A stretch of 64,000 nucleotides of DNA from an uncultured Verrucomicrobiota bacterium (GTDB taxonomy: Bacteria > Verrucomicrobiota > Verrucomicrobiia > Opitutales > Seribacteraceae), in the NCBI GenBank assembly GCA_902580225.1, contig CACHJU010000001.1, positions 102,363 to 166,362 on the forward strand, in the 5' to 3' direction. Of this stretch, positions 17,558-26,958 are shown in pieces. Made by a program: the position numbers and the translations under genes. Every line of letters starts with the position of its first letter. Position 1 is the stretch's first letter. Under the pieces are notes generated by a model that saw only the letters and a list, made by a program, of their open reading frames with translations, was not told where the DNA came from and ran no database searches.

Positions 17558-19435
17558 ATGATAACTTCCTTTAACCAACTTTCTATCTTATTGCTTGCCC
17601 TTGGAGGCTATTTATGTGGTTCGGATTCCCGTCCTAATATTGTCTGGATCTTTGCCGAAGATACTTCCCCATGGATGGGCACTTACGGCCACGAGGCTAA
17701 CAAATTTGCTACCCCACATATTGACTCGATTGCTAAGGCGGGCGTGCGCTTCGATCGTGCTTATGTTCCAGCTCCCGTATGTTCAGCTTGCCGATCCTCG
17801 ATGATGGTCGGGGCCAATCAAATCCGGTTTGGTTCCCATGAGCACCGTTCGTCCCGAGCCAAGGATGCACAGCTTTATTTACCCGAGGGTATGAAGCTAC
17901 TACCTCAAATTATGAAAGAAGCAGGTTACATGACCTTCAATCACGGGAAGACCGATTACAACTTCGTATGGGAAAACGATAAGGTCTACTCGAAGATCAA
18001 ACTTAAAGGACAGACCGACAGTTGGGACATCCTCAAGCAAAACCAGCCTTTTTTCATCCAGTTCCAAACTAAGGGTGGGAAAATCAACACCAAGAAGTTG
18101 GCCGAAGAAAGACGAACCGACCCTGCCAAGGTTACTGTGCCAGCGGATTACCCTCAGAATGACCTGTACCGCAAAGTCGTTGCCCAGCATTGTGACGCAG
18201 TGCGCGTCGATGACGATCACATTGGCAAAATTTTGGCCGGCCTCAAGGGGTCCGGACTCGAGGAGAACACCATTGTGGTTTATTTATCCGACCATGGGGC
18301 CAATCATCTAGTTCGGCATAAACAGATGCCAACGGAAGGTGGCCTTCATGTCCCCTTCATGCTTAGGGGGCCAGAGAAATGGGTGCCCAATCAGGGTGCC
18401 CGTAAGGACTTGGTTAGTACTTTGGACCTGACTGCAACCACATTGAGCTGGGCGGGTATTCAATTGCCCGACTGGTATGAAGGCCGAAATCTTTTTGCCA
18501 AGGACTTTAAACCACGCAAGTGGGTGGCTTCAGCCAAGGATCGTCTTGATCATACCATTGACCGGGTCCGAACGATCCGCACGGACAAATTCCGTTACAC
18601 ACGTAACTACAAGCTTGATCGCATTCTGCTTCAACCGCAGTACCGGGACGGTCAGGACTATTTGAAAAACTTGCAAGAACTCTATATTGCCGGCAAACTT
18701 TCGGATGACTTGAAAAGGATTTACTTTGGTGAACGCCCAAAGGAGGAGCTTTACGATGTATCAAAGGACCCTGCTCAGGTGAATAATTTGGTGGGTGATC
18801 CGAAGTTTGCCAGGGAACTAAACCGTCATCGCAAGTTACTCGACACCTGGTTGGCTAAGGGCGATCGAGGAGAAGGCGAAGAATCCGCTAATGCACTACG
18901 TCATAATGGAGACAACTGGCAAGGTGGCCGAGGGGTAAACCCGGAATACGAAATCAACCGCGAAGATAACGACGGCGACGGATTGTCCGACAAATGGGAG
19001 AAGCTCAATGGCCGAAATCCACAGGACGGACGAATCGCCTATGAATTTGATTGCGGTGGCTGGCAGACCGAAGGCTGGCAGGGAAGGGGAATACGCGATA
19101 ATGTTGCCGGCTTTCAGGGTTTTCTTGAATTCAGTCTGTCGGGTAAACCAGGTTCTTTGGTCCGCAAGGGTCTTCAGCTCAAGCCTCACGGATCCGATCA
19201 TGCTTTGCTGATCAAATTGCGAGTGGATGGGCCGGTCGTGATCGAAGCTCTCGCCAATGGTAAGAGCCTAGGCACTGGTGTAAAAGTACCTGCGAGAAAG
19301 CAATTCAAGGAAGTTCAGATTCCGTTAAGTGAAAAAACCAATTGGAAAGGTGTGATTAAATCGCTTGAAATCAAGCTAAAGGGATCAGAGGGAACTGACA
19401 TTGAAGTCGATGCGATTGAGGTCAAGCGTGCCTAA
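17558..19435 (+). CDS. Sulfatase (CSACR type) with C-terminal calcium-motif and beta domain
   Basis: A secreted family-S1 sulfatase of 625 residues. The start of the fold is PNIVWIFAEDTSPWMG at about 26-41. The formylglycine site is C75-SACRSSMM, with Ala replacing Pro in CxPxR, a variant common in PVC sulfamidase-like proteins. HGKTDYN replaces GKWH, and YLSDHGAN lies near 247. From about 470 a DNDGDGLSDKWE repeat resembles a thrombospondin-type-3/EF-loop calcium site. It joins a C-terminal beta-sandwich of about 125 residues (YEFDCGGW; ALLIKLRVDGPVVIEALANG) that may bind carbohydrate. The gene follows the DUF1080 gene by 26 bases. The substrate is unknown; an N-sulfo- or O-sulfo-sugar is possible. 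Confidence 0.9.
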   Translation: MITSFNQLSILLLALGGYLCGSDSRPNIVWIFAEDTSPWMGTYGHEANKFATPHIDSIAKAGVRFDRAYVPAPVCSACRSSMMVGANQIRFGSHEHRSSRAKDAQLYLPEGMKLLPQIMKEAGYMTFNHGKTDYNFVWENDKVYSKIKLKGQTDSWDILKQNQPFFIQFQTKGGKINTKKLAEERRTDPAKVTVPADYPQNDLYRKVVAQHCDAVRVDDDHIGKILAGLKGSGLEENTIVVYLSDHGANHLVRHKQMPTEGGLHVPFMLRGPEKWVPNQGARKDLVSTLDLTATTLSWAGIQLPDWYEGRNLFAKDFKPRKWVASAKDRLDHTIDRVRTIRTDKFRYTRNYKLDRILLQPQYRDGQDYLKNLQELYIAGKLSDDLKRIYFGERPKEELYDVSKDPAQVNNLVGDPKFARELNRHRKLLDTWLAKGDRGEGEESANALRHNGDNWQGGRGVNPEYEINREDNDGDGLSDKWEKLNGRNPQDGRIAYEFDCGGWQTEGWQGRGIRDNVAGFQGFLEFSLSGKPGSLVRKGLQLKPHGSDHALLIKLRVDGPVVIEALANGKSLGTGVKVPARKQFKEVQIPLSEKTNWKGVIKSLEIKLKGSEGTDIEVDAIEVKRA

Positions 19436-19547
19436 GTATGATGAGTGACTATTCAATTTCATGAACCGAAATTGGAGCACAGAATGATCAATAAAACCCA
19501 TTCACCCTAAGTATTTTCAAGCTATTATTTACCGAAGGAAATTAATT

Positions 19548-21167
19548 ATGAAAAAGAACAAAAGTTATGCCTTACTCCTTTTCTTAATATTAATGCAAGT
19601 TATTGTGTCGCTTGCAAAGGTGCCATCGAATGGATCCATTACCCCACCCAATATCCTTTTTGTTTTCAGCGATGATCATGCTTGGCAGTCAATTGGCGCT
19701 TACGGTGGAAGGCTTAAAGAAGTAGCCCATACTCCACATATCGACAAGCTGGCGAGTGAAGGAATGCTATTCAGGAAATGTTTCGTAACCAATGCGCTCT
19801 GCGGTCCAAGCAGGGCGGCGGTTCTTACCGGCAAATACGGGCATAGAAACGGGGTTACCTGGAATAGGAATACCAACTTCGACGGATCCCAACAGACCTT
19901 CCCCAAGATGATGCGCCAGAATGGATACCAAACGGCGATCATTGGAAAGTGGCATTTGGCATCAGTACCGACGGGCTTTGATTACTTCGATGTCATGAAG
20001 GGGCAGGGCCGTTATTATAATCCTTTTCTTCAGAGGGGTAATGCGGAAGGATTACAGGATACCCGGACGGTGGTCGGTTATAATTCTGATATCGTGGGCG
20101 ACCTGACGATTGAATGGCTGAAAAACGGTCGTGATAAAAGCAAACCTTTCATGTTGATGTCCCAGTTCAAGGCTACACATCATGGATTTTGTCCGGGCCC
20201 CGATGAATATAATTTATACGATGACATTCATATTCCCGAGCCTGATAATTTATTTGATGATTTTTCCTTTAGGGGAACGGCGATACGCGAGCAAACCTTA
20301 ACCCTTTATAAAAATTTATCTTATTCGATTTTGGTCGGTGATCCTGGCGAGTTGGGTAAGCTGAATCCGGGTCAAAGAAAAGCCTGGGATGCTTATCGCT
20401 TAAAATTTTCCAGACCCTTTCAGGCAATGAATTTAAGCTGGAATGATCAAAATAGGGAGCTTTCCCGCTTCAAGTATCAATCTCTTCTCAAAAACTTTCT
20501 TGCTTCGGGAGCGGGAATTGATAAAAATGTAGGTCGTATTCGTGCCTTTCTTCAGGAAAATAATTTGGCAGATAATACCGTTGTCATCTACATGGCGGAT
20601 CATGGATTCTTTCTGGGAGAGCATGGATTTTTTGATAAACGATTTATGTATGAGGAAGCACTGAGAACCGCATTTATCGTTCATTGGCCAGGTAAGGTTG
20701 AAGAGGGGGTTGTGAATGACCGAGATATTGTCTCAAATATTGATATAGCCAGTACTTTTCTGGAGATGGCAGGAATTGAAATCCCTCAGGAAATTCAAGG
20801 TCGAAGCATGGTTCCCGTCCTTAAGGGAAAAACCCCGGATGATTGGAGAAAGTCTTTTCTTTACACTTATCACGAACTCGCAAACCATAATGTACAGCCT
20901 CATTTTGGAGTAACAGACGGACGAAACAAACTGATTTATTACCCAAAGTACAACGAGTGGGAATTCTTTGATCTTAAAAAAGATCCCCAAGAAATGATCA
21001 GTCAATATTTTATACCTGAGAATAAGACGGTAATAACCAAGCTAAAAAAAGAGTTGGTCCGTTTAAGGAACCAATATCATTGTCCCCCTATCATTACACT
21101 TAGGAACATTAATAAAAAAGCAAATTGGGAATATGAAAAACGCATCATGCCACTCGGAGTCAAATAA
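19548..21167 (+). CDS. Sulfatase (CGPSR type)
   Basis: A secreted sulfatase of 539 residues. Visible are a signal peptide (about 1-23), the metal-binding stretch NILFVFSDDHAWQS at 35-48, formylglycine motif C85-GPSRAAVLTGKYGH, IGKWHLAS near 133-140, and MADHGFFLGEHGFFDKR near 350. The LGEHGFFDKRFMYEE stretch and the C-terminal KYNEWEFFDLKKDP place it in the branch that includes N-acetylglucosamine-6-sulfatase-like and choline-sulfatase-like enzymes. An AAGGAAATT ribosome-binding-like stretch precedes the ATG. All catalytic positions that can be located look intact. It is 112 bases downstream of the previous sulfatase and may have its own promoter. Confidence 0.9.
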   Translation: MKKNKSYALLLFLILMQVIVSLAKVPSNGSITPPNILFVFSDDHAWQSIGAYGGRLKEVAHTPHIDKLASEGMLFRKCFVTNALCGPSRAAVLTGKYGHRNGVTWNRNTNFDGSQQTFPKMMRQNGYQTAIIGKWHLASVPTGFDYFDVMKGQGRYYNPFLQRGNAEGLQDTRTVVGYNSDIVGDLTIEWLKNGRDKSKPFMLMSQFKATHHGFCPGPDEYNLYDDIHIPEPDNLFDDFSFRGTAIREQTLTLYKNLSYSILVGDPGELGKLNPGQRKAWDAYRLKFSRPFQAMNLSWNDQNRELSRFKYQSLLKNFLASGAGIDKNVGRIRAFLQENNLADNTVVIYMADHGFFLGEHGFFDKRFMYEEALRTAFIVHWPGKVEEGVVNDRDIVSNIDIASTFLEMAGIEIPQEIQGRSMVPVLKGKTPDDWRKSFLYTYHELANHNVQPHFGVTDGRNKLIYYPKYNEWEFFDLKKDPQEMISQYFIPENKTVITKLKKELVRLRNQYHCPPIITLRNINKKANWEYEKRIMPLGVK

Positions 21168-21203
21168 CTAAATAAGTAAAGTTAGCCGATTTAATAAATA
21201 TTT

Positions 21204-21507
21204 TTATTTTGGCAGTTCCGTAATTTTTGATCGCCTCCAAATTATCTGCAGACAAATTTGGGGAGTCCATAAAATTTGGCTTTTGTTTTTCATTCTAATC
21301 AGGGTCGTTAACGGCTTGCAAGCCAAGCTGAAAGTGGCCCCTGTATTCTCTGATAACATGGTCCTGCAAAGGGATGAAGCGATTCCGTTACGAGGAATGA
21401 CAAAAAATTTAAAGGTAGTCACCGTAAATTTTGACGGCATGGAATATAAGACTAGGGTAACTAATACATTTCGTACCGATCAGTTCGAACCAAATGCCGA
21501 ACGCTAA
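21204..21507 (+). pseudogene. Sialate O-acetylesterase N-terminal fossil
   Basis: The frame open through 21283-21507 reads KIWLLFFILIRVVNGLQAKL (a signal-peptide-like segment) and then APVFSDNMVLQRDEAIPLRG, the hallmark N-terminus of secreted sialate O-acetylesterases, followed by a short beta-like stretch. It stops at 21505-21507 after about 75 residues. The family is normally 450-650 residues, and no SGNH catalytic residues follow. I see no continuation in the next 150 bases in other frames. It is read as the remnant of a deleted esterase. The rest of the stretch between the two neighbouring genes (21168-21681) holds nothing else that I recognise. Confidence 0.65.
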
Positions 21508-21681
21508 GGTACTTGGACAGAGTTCAAAATTCTCTTTTCACTTGGTGCCTACATGGATTGCATTGTTGAAATAGTAAAGATTCCCAAGGTTCAAGTATAA
21601 ATAGTAGAAATTTCTTTGTCTTAAAAAATTGATTGTTTGATATTTAATGTATAGTTGATTTTTAATAATTTGTTATTAATT

Positions 21682-24309
21682 GTGCCAACTTTTCTACACC
21701 ACAACATTCGTTTTGCCTTAACCATATTGCTTTTTATCAAAGCTCTATCGGGCTTTTGTTTACAGGTGGGTGCTGAGGACCGCTCCGAAATTAACATAAA
21801 TCCCGACCCTCCATCCTCTACTTTTTCGCCGGAGGAATCTCTTTCTAAGATTTGGGTTCCCGATGGTTTTAAACTCGAACTCGTTGCGTCCGAACCCATG
21901 ATCGAAGAACCAGTCTGCATGGCTTGGGGACCAAACGGAGAGCTGTATGTTGCCGAAATGCGGAGTTACATGCAGGATATTGATATGAGCGGTGAATTGG
22001 AACCGGTTAGTCGTGTGGTGAAATTGGTCGATTTAGATGGAGACGGGCGTATGGATAAAGTGACCACCTATCTGGATAATCTGGTTTTGCCTCGGGCAAT
22101 CCTCACGCTGGATAATAAAGTGTTGATCGGAGAACCCCCCCATCTTTGGTTGTGCGAAGACACCAATGGAGACGGAAAGGCCGATACCAAGGTCAGTATT
22201 TACGAGAATTTTAGTAAAAGAGAATCCGGGAATGTGGAGCATAAAATCAATGGTTTGCAGTGGACCATGGACAACTGGATTTACAACACAAAAAGTTCCT
22301 CTATTTTCCGATACAGGGATCAGACGATTGAAGAGAGAAAAGTAGTCTTTTCCGGACAGTGGGGCCAGACGGTAAATGATCGGGGTGAAAGCATTTCCAC
22401 CAAAAACAGTGAACCAGGTTTGGCGACCATTTTCCCTGGAAAATACTTGGGTGATCTTTCTCTTTCGAACAAGTACAGACATTTATTCGAACGAGTTAAG
22501 CTGGGACAGGGTTATGGAACCACTTGGCCGATTCAGGGAACCTCCGATTTGCAGGGTGGGCGTGGATTAGGAAGATCAGACGACGGCTCTTTACAACGGT
22601 TCACTGGAGCTTGTGGGCAGACCGTTTTTCGGGGTGACCGGCTTGGAGATAGCATGAAGGGAACCTACTGGGTTTGCGAACCTGTGGGACGGATGATCCG
22701 GTGCTCGGATGTGGACTATGACGAAGGCATGATCACCCTGCATAACCGGTTGGAGAAAGAGAGGCTCGAATTCATTGCCTCCACCGATCCTAATTTCCGA
22801 CCTGTAAATGCCTACACCGGCCCGGACGGAACTTTATATTTTATAGATATGTATCGTGGTATCATTCAGCATGGTAATTGGACAAGGAAAGGCAGCTATC
22901 TGCGTGAGGAAATCCTGCTTCGCGGTTTGGAGAAAAATGTTGGTAAAGGACGTATTTATAGATTGGTATGCGAGGATATCAAACCCGGACCGTTGCCCCG
23001 CTTAGGAAAGTCTGATGCAAAGGAATTAGTCGAAGCATTGGGCCACCCGAATGGATGGTGGCGGGACGAAGCCCAGAAACTTCTAGTTTTACGCAAGGAA
23101 ACGAATGCAATTCCCCTTTTAAAGAATATGGTGAAACAGGCGGAGAACGGCTTGGCCCGGGCTCATGCCCTTTGGACCATGGATGGAATGGGCGTATGGG
23201 ATGAGTCACTAGTGTTAAGTGCGATCAAGGATAAGGATATCGAGCTTCGTTTGGCCGCGTTGCGGATCGCCGGTGAAAGACTGCTTGATCATGAAGCTTC
23301 GGATGCCCTTCTAGATGCGGTGGGCCAATCTCTCCCTGATGATGATCTCGATATCGCTGCCCAGCGTTTGATGTCACTGAGCTTTTACAAAAAACAAACC
23401 AAAGCACATGTAGTTCGTGCGGGACACATCGAACGCGTCCTCAATGCCGCGGGAAAGTTCATCGATAAGGAAATTATTGCCAAAGCATTCATGGTGGCCC
23501 TGAATTCGGCTGAGTACATTCCTGCATTGGGATTGTTCAGTAAAGAAGGGCGCTTTCAAAATCTGGATACGCATCCGCTTCCCCAGCACCTTGCTTTTGC
23601 TTGTTTTACCTTGGCTGATGATGAGGCTTCCTTCACGGCTCTGATTGATTTTACCGCACAAACTCAATCCGGATTTCGTGCTTCGCTGCTGGAGGGATTC
23701 CGCCTCGGCACCCAAGGAGGGAGATCTGTTCCCAGAGATTTGGTTCGCTGCAAAAGTAAACCTTCCGGTTTGACGAGAATGGAAGAAGCAGGGGTTCCAG
23801 AATATAGCTTGGCGATTCTCTACGACCTTCTTACCTGGCCCGGCGATCCAAAGTACAAGCTGCAAAAGGCCTTGCCTCCTTTAAACGAATCTGAGTTGGC
23901 TCGTTTCAACAAAGGTCGTGAAATTTATCAGGGTCTTTGTGCCTCTTGTCATGGTAAGGAAGGACAGGGGGTAAACATGCCAGAACCGCAGAATCACACG
24001 ATGCTTGCACCTTCGTTGGCAGGTTCTCCGCGAGTGAATGAAAGGAATTATCGTTACTTGGCGGAAATTATTCTGAAGGGAATGACCGGGCCGATTGATG
24101 GCGTCACTTATGGGGGTGTAATGGCACCCATGGAGGCTTATGATAATGAATGGATCTCATCTGTTATGACCTTTGTTAGAAGATCTTGGGGAAACAGCGG
24201 AGCTCCAGTAAATCCCAAAGATATTGAAAAAGTACGCGGTTGGAACAAAAAGCGATCCTCTGCGTTTACTCTGGCTGAATTGAATATACCCACTCCGAAA
24301 GCAAAATAA
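21682..24309 (+). CDS. PVC-type membrane-bound dehydrogenase with HEAT-like region and C-terminal cytochrome c
   Basis: 875 residues if started at GTG 21682; the frame has no ATG early on and a TTG at 21655 is an alternative. The N-terminus has a signal peptide (FALTILLFIKALSGFCL). Residues about 55-400 form the beta-propeller of the PVC 'putative membrane-bound dehydrogenase' family (IWVPDGFKLELVASEPMIEEP; MAWGPNGELYVAEMRSYMQD; LVDLDGDGRMDKVT; YTGPDGTLYFIDMYRG). An alpha-helical HEAT-like region follows (HPNGWWRDEAQKLL; ELRLAALRIAGERLL). The end is a cytochrome c domain with CASCHGKEGQG near 755. The architecture suggests periplasmic oxidation of a sugar or sugar alcohol with electrons passed to heme; the cofactor and substrate are unproven. 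It is 6 bases ahead of the ThuA gene. Confidence 0.9.
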   Translation: MPTFLHHNIRFALTILLFIKALSGFCLQVGAEDRSEININPDPPSSTFSPEESLSKIWVPDGFKLELVASEPMIEEPVCMAWGPNGELYVAEMRSYMQDIDMSGELEPVSRVVKLVDLDGDGRMDKVTTYLDNLVLPRAILTLDNKVLIGEPPHLWLCEDTNGDGKADTKVSIYENFSKRESGNVEHKINGLQWTMDNWIYNTKSSSIFRYRDQTIEERKVVFSGQWGQTVNDRGESISTKNSEPGLATIFPGKYLGDLSLSNKYRHLFERVKLGQGYGTTWPIQGTSDLQGGRGLGRSDDGSLQRFTGACGQTVFRGDRLGDSMKGTYWVCEPVGRMIRCSDVDYDEGMITLHNRLEKERLEFIASTDPNFRPVNAYTGPDGTLYFIDMYRGIIQHGNWTRKGSYLREEILLRGLEKNVGKGRIYRLVCEDIKPGPLPRLGKSDAKELVEALGHPNGWWRDEAQKLLVLRKETNAIPLLKNMVKQAENGLARAHALWTMDGMGVWDESLVLSAIKDKDIELRLAALRIAGERLLDHEASDALLDAVGQSLPDDDLDIAAQRLMSLSFYKKQTKAHVVRAGHIERVLNAAGKFIDKEIIAKAFMVALNSAEYIPALGLFSKEGRFQNLDTHPLPQHLAFACFTLADDEASFTALIDFTAQTQSGFRASLLEGFRLGTQGGRSVPRDLVRCKSKPSGLTRMEEAGVPEYSLAILYDLLTWPGDPKYKLQKALPPLNESELARFNKGREIYQGLCASCHGKEGQGVNMPEPQNHTMLAPSLAGSPRVNERNYRYLAEIILKGMTGPIDGVTYGGVMAPMEAYDNEWISSVMTFVRRSWGNSGAPVNPKDIEKVRGWNKKRSSAFTLAELNIPTPKAK

Positions 24310-24315
24310 GAGTTT

Positions 24316-25281
24316 ATGAAGCCAGCCCAGTATTTCCTTCTGTTGGTCTATTTCATGGCTTCCTTTTTGTGGGGAGCTAAAGTGGAGCGGGATCTGTCTG
24401 CTCCCAAAGGAGGGTGGGTACCTCCAACAGAGGAGGAATTAAAAAAGGTCGAGTCCGCGATTCCAGAAAAGTTACCAGCAGAACCGAGGAAAGACCGGAA
24501 ACTCCTGATCTATAGCCTCAGTCACGGATTCAAGCATAACTCCCGGTTGATCGGCGAAGAAATGCTCAAACGGATCGAGCGTAAAACCGGTGCTTTTACC
24601 CTGACCATTAATAACGATTCAACCCAGTGGACTTCAGGTTACCTAAAACAGTTTGATGCGATTGCGGTATTGAACGCCACTAGCCTGCATGGGGGCTTCA
24701 AAGGCGAAAGCCGTGAGGCTTTCCTTAACTTCGTATATGAAGGCGGTGGCTTATTCGGATGCCATGCCGCCACTGACGGTGGAAAAGATAAGTGGCCAGA
24801 GTATTCGCAGCTCTGGGGTGGTGCATTTGGCGGCCATCCTTGGGGTAAAACCGGCACTTGGCGAATACGAAACTATGACCCGAGACATGCCATAAACCGG
24901 TGTTTTCACGGAGAGGGATTTGACATTAATGATGAACTGTACCGGCAGGTTCATCCTTATAAAAAAGGTAACTTCCATACCTTGACATGCATCGATCTTT
25001 CAGCGAGGCAGAACACCCATAACAACAACGGTAAAATCAAAACCGTCCCTCCCGAAGCGGAACGGAAGCCCGGTGAACCCAACCCCGTTAAAGTCCCCCT
25101 CAATTTAGAGCGTGAATATCCAACTTCCTGGTGTAAAAAAGCACGCAAGGGACGCGTCTTTTATGCCACTTTCGGGCACAATGAATCGGCTTATTGGAAC
25201 CCTAAGATCGTTGAGCATTACCTTCGCGGACTTCAATATGTTCTTGGTGATCTTGAGGCCGATGATGTGCCGGACCGCTAA
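24316..25281 (+). CDS. ThuA-domain protein, exported
   Basis: A 321-residue protein with a signal peptide (MKPAQYFLLLVYFMASFLWGA) and a ThuA domain (class I glutamine amidotransferase-like fold). Visible are KLLIYSLSHGFKHNS near 57-71, FDAIAVLNATSLHG near 112-125, FVYEGGGLFGCHAATDG near 138-154 including the Cys at the nucleophile elbow, WGGAFGGHPWG near 167, and GRVFYATFGHNESAYWNP near 285. ThuA-type proteins take part in uptake or modification of trehalose and other disaccharides in rhizobia, and are linked with 3-keto-sugar metabolism. The gene follows the dehydrogenase-cytochrome by 6 bases and precedes the tandem sulfatase block by 55, so co-expression is likely. I infer a role on oxidised sugars. 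Confidence 0.9.
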   Translation: MKPAQYFLLLVYFMASFLWGAKVERDLSAPKGGWVPPTEEELKKVESAIPEKLPAEPRKDRKLLIYSLSHGFKHNSRLIGEEMLKRIERKTGAFTLTINNDSTQWTSGYLKQFDAIAVLNATSLHGGFKGESREAFLNFVYEGGGLFGCHAATDGGKDKWPEYSQLWGGAFGGHPWGKTGTWRIRNYDPRHAINRCFHGEGFDINDELYRQVHPYKKGNFHTLTCIDLSARQNTHNNNGKIKTVPPEAERKPGEPNPVKVPLNLEREYPTSWCKKARKGRVFYATFGHNESAYWNPKIVEHYLRGLQYVLGDLEADDVPDR

Positions 25282-25336
25282 ACGGTTTCAATTTCTTGCC
25301 TACAAATAATAAGCCCGGTGACCCTGATTAAAAATT

Positions 25337-26953
25337 ATGGAAAATTTATTTAATCCTTTTTCTTATAATGTCCGCCTTTTGAAAACATTGGGAGCGATTT
25401 TGGCACTACCTCTCATCTTAAAAGCATCCAAATCTCCGAACTTTGTCTTGGTGTACATGGATGATCTCGGTTGGGCAGAGACTTCGGTTGAAATGATCAA
25501 GGGGCGCGAGGATACGCGGAGTGATTTTAACCGGACTCCCAATGTGGAAAGGCTGGCCCGCGAAGGAATGGTCCTGTCATCCTGCTATTCCCCTTCGGCC
25601 TTGTGTGCTCCGTCTAGAAATAGTCTGCTCCATGGAATGACGCCTAGTCGGTTGAGGTATACCGTACTTTCCGCGGTGGAAGCCCAGAAGCAATACTTGG
25701 GTCAAATTACCATTCCACAGGCTTTGAAGAAAGCGAATCCCAGTTATAGGACCGCTCATTTTGGCAAGTGGCATAACGAAAGTATTAAACCAACCGAGGC
25801 TGGTTATGATGTGACTGATGGTCCGAATGGAAATGGACCGGGAGACTTTGATGATGACGGTAAAACCCATCTCCCGAATGACGACCCGAAACGAATCTTT
25901 TCCCTGACCGAAAAGAGTATCGACTTCATGAGGAAACAGATTGAGGCGGATAAGCCTTTTTATCTACAGCTTTCCCATTATGCGATGCACATTTGGCACG
26001 ATTCGCTGGAGGAAACCCGTCAGAAATACCTTAAATTGCCCAAAGGTAGGAAGTACGAAAAGAAAGATGATCTCCCTGAAATTGAAGTTCCCATTGCCAT
26101 GTATAACCATGGATGGATTATCAATTATGCGGCCATGCTTGATGATGTGGACCGGGCTATGGGAACATTATTGGATTCAATCGATGACCTGGGGATAGGA
26201 GAAAATACATATTTTATTTTTACCTCTGATAATGGAGGCGGATTTCGGGGGAACGCACCACTTAAGCAGGGTAAGGGTAGCTTGTATGAAGGTGGAATCC
26301 GGATGCCTTCTCTGGTCCGCGGACCCGGTATAAAGAAAGGGAGCTATTGTAATGTCCCAGTGGTGCAGTGGGATTTTCTACAAACTTTTTATGACTTGGC
26401 AGGCGGTACGGATCCACTGCCTAAGGATTTGGACGGAGGGAGTTTGCGTAATGTTTTTCAAAAGGGAAACAAGGGACGGGTAAAACGAAATACGAAGGAA
26501 TTAATCTTTCACTTTCCCTGGCACACTGGTGTGGCCGAGTCTGTCATTCGCTCCGGTAAATATAAACTACGCAAGGATTTGGATTCTCTGGAAATTGAGT
26601 TGTTCGATATTAGCAAGGACATCGGCGAGGAGACTGATTTAGCTGCAGCAATGCCCGATTTGGTTCGTAAGCTCGATCAAAAACGAACACAATACCTGAA
26701 AAAGGTAAATGCTGAGACGGTTACCTTAACCCGACGCAATTATGTTGAGCTTCTTGAGGGAGGATGGATCGAAAATGGGAGGAAACGGTTGGCAAAGCTC
26801 AAGGCTGAAATGATCCGTGATCCCTCCAATAAGCAAATAGCCTTTCAGGTGGGAATTTCCCAGAACCATGTCAATTTTCAAGACAAACAACTCGAAAGAT
26901 CCAAACGCCTGATCCAAATGCATGAGGATCGTGGAACTGCGGATAAAAACTGA
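25337..26953 (+). CDS. Sulfatase, tandem copy 1 (CAPSR)
   Basis: First of four tandem paralogous sulfatases. It starts with a hydrophobic leader (about 13-30), then NFVLVYMDDLGWAETSV at 35-51. The formylglycine motif C90-APSRNSLLHG is canonical (codon at 25604-25606), and FGKWHNES keeps both Lys and His of the active site. TSDNGGGF near 298 and LKQGKGSLYEGGIRMPS follow. The stretch DDPKRIFSLTEKS is shared with copies 2-4 and marks the subgroup. After the fold comes a C-terminal tail of about 75 residues, rich in Lys/Gln/Glu and probably helical. It is 538 aa long, with a gap of 5 bases to copy 2. This is the only member of the block with a standard catalytic set. Confidence 0.92.
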   Translation: MENLFNPFSYNVRLLKTLGAILALPLILKASKSPNFVLVYMDDLGWAETSVEMIKGREDTRSDFNRTPNVERLAREGMVLSSCYSPSALCAPSRNSLLHGMTPSRLRYTVLSAVEAQKQYLGQITIPQALKKANPSYRTAHFGKWHNESIKPTEAGYDVTDGPNGNGPGDFDDDGKTHLPNDDPKRIFSLTEKSIDFMRKQIEADKPFYLQLSHYAMHIWHDSLEETRQKYLKLPKGRKYEKKDDLPEIEVPIAMYNHGWIINYAAMLDDVDRAMGTLLDSIDDLGIGENTYFIFTSDNGGGFRGNAPLKQGKGSLYEGGIRMPSLVRGPGIKKGSYCNVPVVQWDFLQTFYDLAGGTDPLPKDLDGGSLRNVFQKGNKGRVKRNTKELIFHFPWHTGVAESVIRSGKYKLRKDLDSLEIELFDISKDIGEETDLAAAMPDLVRKLDQKRTQYLKKVNAETVTLTRRNYVELLEGGWIENGRKRLAKLKAEMIRDPSNKQIAFQVGISQNHVNFQDKQLERSKRLIQMHEDRGTADKN

Positions 26954-26958
26954 TAACC

